Shown piece after piece: positions 15,695-21,136 of a stretch of DNA of 21,136 nt (positions within the stretch are counted from its first letter, which is position 1; every line of letters starts with the position of its first letter). The DNA is from Syntrophomonadaceae bacterium (GTDB lineage Bacteria > Bacillota > Dethiobacteria > DTU022). A program made the translations under genes and the position numbers. The stretch spans positions 1 to 21,136 of the forward strand of contig PWFM01000202.1 in NCBI GenBank assembly GCA_003553895.1, given 5' to 3'. The notes below the pieces were generated by a model. It ran no database searches. It worked only from the letters and a program-made list of their open reading frames with translations, and was not told where the DNA came from.

Positions 15695-15725
15695 AGGGCC
15701 GGGCCTTAATTCAAGGCCCGGCCTT
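15695..15725 (+). terminator. GC-rich hairpin after the serine hydrolase gene
   Basis: A perfect 11-bp stem, GGCCGGGCCTT (15697-15707) with AAGGCCCGGCC (15713-15723), loop AATTC, extends by two more pairs if one G-T wobble is allowed. It lies 20 bases after the stop codon. A T tract is absent: TTATGCATGCATAA follows instead. It is probably a transcription end or RNA-stabilising hairpin. Confidence 0.65.
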
Positions 15726-15741
15726 ATGCATGCATAAAAAA

Positions 15742-15767
15742 TGATATTTCAAGACCTGACCCCCATG
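15742..15767. repeat. Third copy of the GACCTGACCCCC repeat
   Basis: The 26 bases here are identical to 10589-10614 upstream of topB, and 23 of them also occur at 13873-13895. Looser similarity to copy 1 continues for about 15 more bases. It lies between the hydrolase hairpin and the end of the CofE-like gene, in the same orientation as the other copies. Confidence 0.85.
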
Positions 15768-15792
15768 CCTCATGCCCGGTTTTCTAGTAGAC

Positions 15793-16488
15793 TTACGGTC
15801 CCCGGCGCAAAATACCGATGGGGGTTTGTTGAGTGCCCTGTCCGAGCGGGTTGTCATAACGCATAAACTCTTCGATTTCTTCAACAGGCAGGTCGCTACA
15901 CGACTGGCCTATTACCATGCTTCCGCCGATGTCGTTGACATCCATTATTACAACGGGATATCCCTCCAGGGCATCACTGATCCTGCGTGCTGTTTGGTCA
16001 GGGTTTGCCGGCGCAGGAACAATGTACTTTTGCAGTTCTTCGAAGCGATGCCCTACTACACCATCGATCATTGAAACTTCAGGGCCGGCCACCTTGTAAA
16101 AATACCCTGTGAAACCAAACAACCTGGCAACTCCACCAATTATTGCGGCCAGCACGATCCTTGCGGGGCCGGCCATGTTTATGGCAACCTGCATATTGCG
16201 AGGATCACGCAAGCCTTTTCCGTGGGGATTATTAGTGACAAAACGGGAAAGATTAGCAGCCAGGAATCCCACCTTGACATTGTCTCCATCTATAACCCTG
16301 TTTTGGCTAAAGGCAACCGCCTTTTCACTGCAAACAACAATATCACTTTTTTGAAGTTGCGGTTTTATATAACTCGCAGTCTTACCGATAAAAGAATCGC
16401 CAGGTTTTATCAGGTCCGTTTTAACCGGAATACATTCTATAATTTCCTTTTTATCGTTTATATTAAAGCCGTTGTTTTTAAAATCCAT
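15793..16488 (-). CDS. CofE-like protein (coenzyme F420-0:L-glutamate ligase family)
   Basis: The 231-residue cytoplasmic protein matches the CofE/F420_ligase family, which adds glutamate to coenzyme F420-0 using GTP. The opening IPVKTDLIKPGDSF, the following SDIVVCSEKAVAFSQNRVI, and the later SMIDGVVGHRF and VVIMDVNDIGGSMVIG fit. Family relatives occur in many Clostridia that are not known to make F420, so this may be a paralogous amide ligase with another substrate; I would not assign F420 synthesis. No other cof gene is visible. GGAG lies 11 bases before ATG 16488 and 8 before an adjacent TTG at 16491, so either start is possible. The SpoVB-like gene ends 49 bases upstream on the same strand, suggesting an operon. 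Confidence 0.78.
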   Translation of the reverse strand: MDFKNNGFNINDKKEIIECIPVKTDLIKPGDSFIGKTASYIKPQLQKSDIVVCSEKAVAFSQNRVIDGDNVKVGFLAANLSRFVTNNPHGKGLRDPRNMQVAINMAGPARIVLAAIIGGVARLFGFTGYFYKVAGPEVSMIDGVVGHRFEELQKYIVPAPANPDQTARRISDALEGYPVVIMDVNDIGGSMVIGQSCSDLPVEEIEEFMRYDNPLGQGTQQTPIGILRRGP

Positions 16489-16537
16489 CAATCTTTCAAC
16501 TCCTGTTTTTTCTAGCTGTTCTCAGTCTAAGTTTGCG

Positions 16538-18133
16538 TTAGCCTTCTTTATAAAAATAACGGGCTATCTTGTCGCCGTAACGGGGGATTGCTTGAATATC
16601 ATGATAAGAAAACATTTTTAGCTTTAATACCGTGTAAATATATAATGCCGCTCCGATAAAAATAGCCATTACCAGGGCGATCCCCGTCAGTCCGGTTAAA
16701 AATACTAAAAGTTCGTAAGCAAGTAAAGATCCCGCTGCCATGATAGATAAACAGAGCAGTGTTTGTAATAAAAACGGGAGGCTAAAGAAAGACCCGGCTA
16801 AATGCCTGGAAACATATTTATAGTTTATGAAAAAAGTTGCACCATAGCCGCATACCCGGCCTAGAGCCGCACCGTTAATATTGATTTCTGGTATGGGAGT
16901 AAGAAAATAAGTGATCATAAACTGAATCAACATACCTGCTGATAGACCAATTAAAGGGATTTTTACTTTACCGATTCCATGTAAAGTGCCGACACAAACA
17001 TAGCTAAGCGATAAAAAGACAACTCCTGCCGAACGAATTTGCAGGGGCGTAGTTGCTCCGATGTCATTAAATAAAAGCAGGTTTACCTCGCGGGCAAAAA
17101 TAAATAATCCAACAGCGCTGGCAGCGCTAAATACAAAAGCCAGTTTTAAAGATTTTTCCACGGGGGACACTAACTGCTCCCTGTTTTCGCTACTGTGCAA
17201 CCTGGACACGGCCGGCACCAGGCTGGCAGCCAGGCTAATTGCAAAAACTTCAGGTAAATTAGCTACCGTTCCCGCATATGATGTCAGGTAGCCATAAAGA
17301 GACCGGACCTGCGGAGCTGTGATCCCCTCAATCAGCTCCAACCGGCGGGTAACCACGGCTACATCGATAATTCTCATTAAAGGCGCCATTAAGCCGCCCA
17401 GGGTGATTGGCAGGGCAGTTAGCAATAGTTCTCGTGTGTTTTGCTTGAATTTATGCATCGTGAAGAGCGTAGGTTTTTCGTTTTCGTGTTTCCTGTTGAT
17501 AAGCTTAAAATAAAAAATTACCATTGTTAATAAACCGCAGAAAGCGCCCGCAGTTGTTCCCAATATGATGCCGCTTAAGGTAATGGCAGGAAGCGCTTCG
17601 ATTAGTATAAACCCGAAAGATAAAGCAAAAATGACCCTGAAAACCTGTTCTACAACCTGGGAAGAAGCAAAAGGCAGCATAGTTTGCATCCCCTGGAAAT
17701 AACCTCGAAAGGCAGTTGTCAGGAAAACAAAGAAAACAGCCGGGGAAAGTAATTCTACAGCCAAACCGATATCAGGAGTACCGGCAACTTTTGCTCCGTA
17801 TAAATCACTTCCCAAATGAAGGAGGATAGAAAAAAAAGCGCCTGCCGCGCCCAATAATAAAAGAGCGCTCATAAAAATATCGTGCGCTGTTTTACTGTTG
17901 CCAGCTTCCTTTTCCCGTGCCACTAACCTGGCTAAGGCTGTAGGGAAGCCGGAAATAGAGAGCAACACGAGCAGCTGATATATGGGGTATACCATTTGAT
18001 ACATACCCATTATTTCTGGTCCGAAAAACCTGTTTAAGGGAATTCTGTAAGCTACACCTATTACTCTGCTGATCAAGCCGGCTGAGGAGAGCCAAAAAGT
18101 TCCCTTTATTAATTCATGTTCCTGTTGCTCCAT
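16538..18133 (-). CDS. SpoVB/MurJ-type polysaccharide flippase (MOP superfamily)
   Basis: This 531-residue membrane protein has roughly 14 hydrophobic helices and belongs to the MATE-like polysaccharide-transport family that includes SpoVB, YkvU and MurJ. The N-terminal GTFWLSSAGLISRVIGVAYR and RFFGPEIMGMYQMVYPIYQL segments, then SGFPTALARLVAREKE, are typical of the SpoVB branch. Such proteins flip lipid-linked cell-wall or spore-cortex precursors across the membrane. SpoVB of Bacillus acts in cortex formation, which supports a sporulating host, though vegetative paralogues are common and I cannot tell them apart. The ribosome site (AAGAAGAG, 12 bases away) is mediocre. The CofE-like gene follows on the same strand. 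Confidence 0.88.
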   Translation of the reverse strand: MEQQEHELIKGTFWLSSAGLISRVIGVAYRIPLNRFFGPEIMGMYQMVYPIYQLLVLLSISGFPTALARLVAREKEAGNSKTAHDIFMSALLLLGAAGAFFSILLHLGSDLYGAKVAGTPDIGLAVELLSPAVFFVFLTTAFRGYFQGMQTMLPFASSQVVEQVFRVIFALSFGFILIEALPAITLSGIILGTTAGAFCGLLTMVIFYFKLINRKHENEKPTLFTMHKFKQNTRELLLTALPITLGGLMAPLMRIIDVAVVTRRLELIEGITAPQVRSLYGYLTSYAGTVANLPEVFAISLAASLVPAVSRLHSSENREQLVSPVEKSLKLAFVFSAASAVGLFIFAREVNLLLFNDIGATTPLQIRSAGVVFLSLSYVCVGTLHGIGKVKIPLIGLSAGMLIQFMITYFLTPIPEININGAALGRVCGYGATFFINYKYVSRHLAGSFFSLPFLLQTLLCLSIMAAGSLLAYELLVFLTGLTGIALVMAIFIGAALYIYTVLKLKMFSYHDIQAIPRYGDKIARYFYKEG

Positions 18134-18482
18134 TTTTTAATCGCTCTTCTTTCAATACAATGCTTTAATTGTTTAGTCAGATAGTAGTAGGCCTAGCTAA
18201 TCATTTATTACCCTTCAAAGACCAGTTTATTAGATTTTACCAGCTATTTTTGTAATGTGATGTAAATTTTCTATAAATAATAATTGTCAGGAAGCACTGG
18301 AAATGTTCACCGGAAATATCCCAGAAGGTGAGGCCTTATTGTAAATGGTGCCGGTTATGGAGGGGCAAGGTTTTCATTTGCCCGATGGAGGCTCAGGATC
18401 CAGGATTGCGCAACTGCTTTCCGGATTAGCCTGAAGCATTTATCTAAGCTTATATTTTTTGGCCTGGTTTTCTAACTTTTTT
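18134..18482. other. Intergenic region between the AKR and flippase genes
   Basis: No gene is recognised in these 349 bases. The part next to the flippase gene (18134-18290) is AT-rich and must hold its promoter, but no clear sigma-A pair stands out; a sporulation-sigma promoter is possible and cannot be judged by eye. The part at about 18290-18440 is more GC-rich and contains a short GGGCAA/TTGCCC hairpin (18363-18383) and a roughly 30-codon frame from 18346 without a ribosome site. It may be degenerate former coding sequence. Confidence 0.4.
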
Positions 18483-19574
18483 CTACCATTCTTTTTTGAA
18501 GAAATTAACCTCATCCTGGTATGGTTCCACTAATTCTTCCAGGTGCTGCAGTTCTTGAGGTGTGAACTGCTCAAACTCTCTGGCCAGGCGGGCATTTTCT
18601 GATAGCTCATCAAGGGTGGACATGCCAACTAGAGCTGTGCTTACCGGGTAACTGAGGGCATAACCGAGCGCTTTTTCCATGCTGTCCAGGCCGTTTTCCT
18701 TGAATATGCGGCCGTAGGCAGCAACTTTCATGGCAATGATACCCATGTTTTTCTCCCGGGCCCGGGGAAGAAGCGCTTCCTGGAGGGGCTGGTAGAACCG
18801 GTCAGCCGGGTTTAAAGCCAGCAAAAGGCAGTCAAAATCGTATTTTTCAATGGCTTCAAGCAAAACTGTGGGATCCCTGTGCCCGGTAACACCCGTAAAA
18901 CGGATTGCCCCTTGCCTTTTTAATTCTTCCAGCGCTTCCATGGCGCCGCCTTCGGCCATTATCTGCGCTAGTTCCTGCTCAGAATGCAGGCCGTGAATTT
19001 GCAGCAGGTCGAGGGGATCAGTTTGCAGGCGCTGCAAACTCTGCTCGAATAGCCTCATGGTTCCATCATAGGTGCGTTCCAGGGTTTTACTGGCCAGGAA
19101 AACTTCGCTGCGGCGCTCGCCCATCACCCGCCCGATATTTTCCTCGCTGCTTCCGTATGAGGGGGCGGTATCGAAGTAGTTAATGCCCAGATCGAGGGCC
19201 TGGTTCACTATTTTTTCAGCTTCTTCCGGCCTGTCTGCTGCTGAAACCAAAAAGGAACCTCCCAGCCCCAGGATGCTCACCATGGAGCCTGTTTTACCCA
19301 GTTCTCTAAGCGGCATACCGGCCCGGCCTTTTTCTTTATCCGGCTCCGCTTTTTCTTGATCTGTATCCTCAGGTTTCACCTCTTCTTCCTGTTTCTTTTC
19401 CGTTTCGTCTTTATCTTTTTCTTTCTGCTCATCTGTTTCTTCTTCATCTAAATCCAGGAAAGCGCTGCAACCGCCCAGCCCCAAAACTGCTGCGGCAGTC
19501 AGTCCCAGCTTGACAAAATAGCGCCTGCTGAGCCGGTGATGCAGCTTGCTTTCTTGAGAAATATTTTTTGTCAT
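18483..19574 (-). CDS. Aldo/keto reductase with Tat-type lipoprotein signal
   Basis: The 363-residue protein begins with a twin-arginine signal, SRRYFVKLGLTAAAVLGLGG, followed by a lipobox cysteine (LGGC, Cys36), then about 50 Glu/Lys/Asp-rich residues as a flexible tether. From about residue 87 comes a complete aldo/keto reductase barrel, LGKTGSMVSILGLGG onward. The catalytic tetrad is intact: Asp and Tyr in FDTAPSYG (spaced five apart as in the family), Lys in ASKT and His in LLQIHG. It should therefore be exported folded and lipid-anchored outside the membrane, which is unusual for an NAD(P)H enzyme. ATG 19574 is chosen over 19604: AAAAGG lies 9 bases upstream, and the predicted promoter -10 overlaps the earlier ATG. 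No C-terminal iron-sulfur motif is seen. Confidence 0.9.
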   Translation of the reverse strand: MTKNISQESKLHHRLSRRYFVKLGLTAAAVLGLGGCSAFLDLDEEETDEQKEKDKDETEKKQEEEVKPEDTDQEKAEPDKEKGRAGMPLRELGKTGSMVSILGLGGSFLVSAADRPEEAEKIVNQALDLGINYFDTAPSYGSSEENIGRVMGERRSEVFLASKTLERTYDGTMRLFEQSLQRLQTDPLDLLQIHGLHSEQELAQIMAEGGAMEALEELKRQGAIRFTGVTGHRDPTVLLEAIEKYDFDCLLLALNPADRFYQPLQEALLPRAREKNMGIIAMKVAAYGRIFKENGLDSMEKALGYALSYPVSTALVGMSTLDELSENARLAREFEQFTPQELQHLEELVEPYQDEVNFFKKEW

Positions 19575-19602
19575 TGAACCATACCTTTTCCAGTTTCTTA
19601 GC

Positions 19603-19630
19603 ATTATACAACTGAGGTGCCTTTAATCAA
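19603..19630 (-). promoter_or_regulatory. Predicted sigma-A promoter of the aldo/keto reductase gene
   Basis: On the minus strand TTGATT (19625-19630) and a consensus TATAAT (19603-19608) are separated by 16 bases. Transcription would start near 19597, about 23 bases before the ATG at 19574 and after the alternative ATG at 19604, so this site decides the start. Confidence 0.6.
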
Positions 19631-19824
19631 TTTCGTTATTGAGCCTGGTTATCCCTTTATCGTCTTCTGTCGAGATAAGTTTTAGTTATGCAGCATGAAA
19701 CAGTTACTTCGCTATAAACCCCGGGCAAGGTCGTTGCACCTGGAGTGATAACAACCTGCATGTGTTTCTTGTGATATTGCCCGGGTAACACTAATTGAAT
19801 ATACACCGGTGCAGCAAAAAAATA

Positions 19825-19853
19825 TTTACCTTTAGCATAATTATGCATATACT
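19825..19853 (+). promoter_or_regulatory. Predicted promoter of the alpha/beta hydrolase gene
   Basis: TTTACC (19825-19830) and TATACT (19848-19853) are spaced by 17 bases, with a perfect palindrome GCATAATTATGC in the spacer just before the -10. The expected transcript start is near 19860. Confidence 0.45.
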
Positions 19854-19934
19854 ATTTAGTCAAGGGATGCAATTTAAGCAAGGGGCGGATCTGTCATCAA
19901 AAAAACCTTTAGGTCAAAACCGGTTAAGATCATT

Positions 19935-20639
19935 ATGATAATAGCAGCAGTACTGGTAGTGGCCCTGGCCGCTTTTTACGGCTATGTCCTGTTTCGGACT
20001 TACCCGGCCGAGGAAGCATACCTGTCAGAAGTAATGGCAAAAGAAAACCTTGAGATCAGGGAAGAAAACAGGGAGTTCGTTATAACTCCTGACAATATTA
20101 AGCCTGATAACCCCGCCATCATTTTTTACCCGGGCGGACTGGTTGACCCGCAAGCTTACCTTTATAAACTGGGACACCTGGCAGAGTGCCTGCAGGCCCC
20201 TGTATATCTCGTAAAAGCTCCTTTCAATGCCGCTATTTTTGACGTGAACGCGGCAGCAAGGGTCTTAGATAATTACAATATTGAACGAGCCTGGGTGGGC
20301 GGCCATTCTCTGGGTGGTATAGCCGCTGCCCGCTTTACAGCAGGGCAGATGGAAGCAGTTGACGGCCTGTTTTTATTCGGCTCCTACAGCGATCAAGATC
20401 TAAGCAGTTTCAGGGGAGAGGTTATTTCCATCATGGGCACAAAAGATTTAATCATTAACCGGGAAAATTACGAAGAGGCAAAAGGAAATCTTCCCTCCCA
20501 GGCTGAAATTATTGAAGTTGAAGGGTTGAACCATTCTGATTTTGGCAATTACGGCCTGCAAAGCGGCGATGGAGCAAGCGGTTTTTCTGAAGCGGAGATC
20601 ATCGAACTTTTATGCGATTCCTTCTTTGAGACACCATAG
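19935..20639 (+). CDS. Membrane-anchored alpha/beta hydrolase
   Basis: The product is an alpha/beta hydrolase of 234 residues from the first ATG. An N-terminal hydrophobic helix (residues 1-20) anchors the domain, which probably lies outside the cell. The nucleophile elbow is GHSLGG, the oxyanion region is probably YPGGLVDPQAY, a likely acid is the Asp in GTKDLI, and the catalytic His lies in EGLNHSDFG. Substrate is unknown. The start is uncertain: ATG 19935 has no Shine-Dalgarno, whereas AAGGGG at 19880-19885 precedes an in-frame extension without ATG, GTG or TTG that encodes a Lys/Arg-rich stretch (IKKTFRSKPVK), an ideal cytoplasmic n-region for the anchor. The true start may thus be a non-standard codon at about 19896. 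The partial membrane protein gene follows after 53 bases. Confidence 0.82.
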   Translation: MIIAAVLVVALAAFYGYVLFRTYPAEEAYLSEVMAKENLEIREENREFVITPDNIKPDNPAIIFYPGGLVDPQAYLYKLGHLAECLQAPVYLVKAPFNAAIFDVNAAARVLDNYNIERAWVGGHSLGGIAAARFTAGQMEAVDGLFLFGSYSDQDLSSFRGEVISIMGTKDLIINRENYEEAKGNLPSQAEIIEVEGLNHSDFGNYGLQSGDGASGFSEAEIIELLCDSFFETP

Positions 20640-20692
20640 AAGGGCAGCCTGAGGTGAGGGGCAGGTTATAATGTCGTCTATGCGAGGTAAAT

Positions 20693-21136
20693 ATGATGAA
20701 GCTATTGGTTAAACTTTCTTCATGGTGCTACCGGGTAACAACCCTTCCGGTTGTTGTTGCAGCAGTGCTTATTTTTGTCTTTTTCATGGCAGTGATACTG
20801 CCCCAAATGTCCGGCCAGCTGGCAGCTATTACAGGTGTGGATGTAACCCCCGATACCTCATTTATTTATACGGCCCGTGATCTTTATGCCATGGCGGAAG
20901 CTTATGGGCCGGATGGCCGGGAATATTATATCTACAGCCGTTTTACCTTTGATCTGGTCTGGCCCGCCGCTTATCTTTTCTTCCTGGCGGCAACCATAAC
21001 CTACCTGTTTAGGACTTTGCCTGAAAAAAGCCCCTGGCGTTTGATAAACCTTCTGCCTTTTGCCGGTGCCCTGCTTGATCTTTTTGAAAACAGCGCTGCT
21101 TCCCTGGTGATGTTTCGCTATCCGGCCGAAACAGCG
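20693..21136 (+). CDS. Multi-spanning membrane protein, cut by the window edge
   Basis: The frame is open from ATG 20693 to the window end, 148 codons without a stop, so the 3' end is missing. GAGG at 20684-20687 supports the start; a second ATG at 20696 has slightly better spacing. The visible part has a hydrophobic helix at about residues 18-37, an extracytoplasmic-looking segment of about 45 residues with FIYTARDLYAMAEAYGPDG, then helices in the stretches LVWPAAYLFFLAATITYLF and LINLLPFAGALLDLFENSAA. The RFTFDLVWPAAY and LDLFENSAA patterns look conserved, but I cannot name the family. Its 53-base spacing from the hydrolase gene suggests an operon. Confidence 0.72.
   Translation, partial: MMKLLVKLSSWCYRVTTLPVVVAAVLIFVFFMAVILPQMSGQLAAITGVDVTPDTSFIYTARDLYAMAEAYGPDGREYYIYSRFTFDLVWPAAYLFFLAATITYLFRTLPEKSPWRLINLLPFAGALLDLFENSAASLVMFRYPAETA

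Larger units (their letters stand above)
19575..19934. other. Divergent regulatory interval between AKR and hydrolase genes
   Basis: These 360 bases carry one predicted promoter for each flanking gene and a perfect 12-bp palindrome GCATAATTATGC at 19835-19846, lying in the spacer of the rightward promoter. That position would suit an operator. A 63-codon minus-strand frame (19657-19848) has no ribosome site and is not called. Confidence 0.5.

Noticed and set aside
18346..18435. Short frame in the AKR/flippase gap as a gene or gene remnant
   Set aside because: No ribosome site and no similarity that I can recognise; base composition alone is not enough.
19657..19848. 63-codon minus-strand frame between the AKR and hydrolase genes
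   Set aside because: No Shine-Dalgarno, no recognisable protein, and its start overlaps the palindrome and predicted promoter of the hydrolase gene.

Overview
The window looks like a chromosomal segment of an anaerobic, low-to-moderate GC Firmicute, probably a spore-forming member of the Clostridia. The evidence is purine-rich Shine-Dalgarno sites, a SpoVB/MurJ-type flippase, a HAD-first/crotonase-second beta-oxidation fusion like Bacillus FadN, exported proteins anchored by one helix or a lipobox rather than an outer-membrane system, and a CofE-like protein. This assignment is inference; no rRNA or other phylogenetic marker is present. I see no tRNA, rRNA, CRISPR array or intact transposase.

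Layout. 1-3310: an unrecognised protein with a duplicated four-cysteine motif, then a bifunctional 3-hydroxyacyl-CoA dehydrogenase/enoyl-CoA hydratase ending at a strong hairpin. 3642-5389: a membrane diguanylate cyclase convergent with protein-L-isoaspartate methyltransferase (pcm). 5431-7661: divergent promoters, then a hotdog thioesterase and a class II photolyase. 7717-10516, minus strand: topoisomerase III (topB) and cyclophilin (ppiB). 10742-13210, plus strand: an SfsA-DUF123 (GIY-YIG) nuclease fusion, an RlpA-like exported protein and a small acidic protein. 13274-13693, minus: a MoaE-like protein. 14055-15677: a small membrane protein and a membrane-anchored serine beta-lactamase/esterase-like hydrolase. 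15793-18133, minus: SpoVB-like flippase and CofE-like protein. 18483-19574, minus: a Tat-signal lipoprotein aldo/keto reductase. 19935 to the end: a membrane-anchored alpha/beta hydrolase and a truncated membrane protein.

The genes are mostly housekeeping or accessory functions in short one- to two-gene transcription units; I do not see one large pathway. The most notable structure lies in the gap upstream of moaE. There a roughly 135-bp stretch joins a decayed fragment of the topB 3' coding region to an exact 67-bp copy of the topB upstream region, including its extended -10 promoter. This is a deletion relic of a topB duplication, and it leaves a topB-type promoter pointing at moaE. The 67-bp repeat ends in a GACCTGACCCCC motif that occurs a third time, beside the terminator of the serine hydrolase gene. 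This suggests a dispersed repeat family whose mobilising enzyme is not in the window.

Other points worth checking are the Asp-to-Asn change at the presumed catalytic position of the RlpA domain, the predicted export of an intact-looking aldo/keto reductase, the double-nuclease fusion, and two genes whose start signals look atypical.
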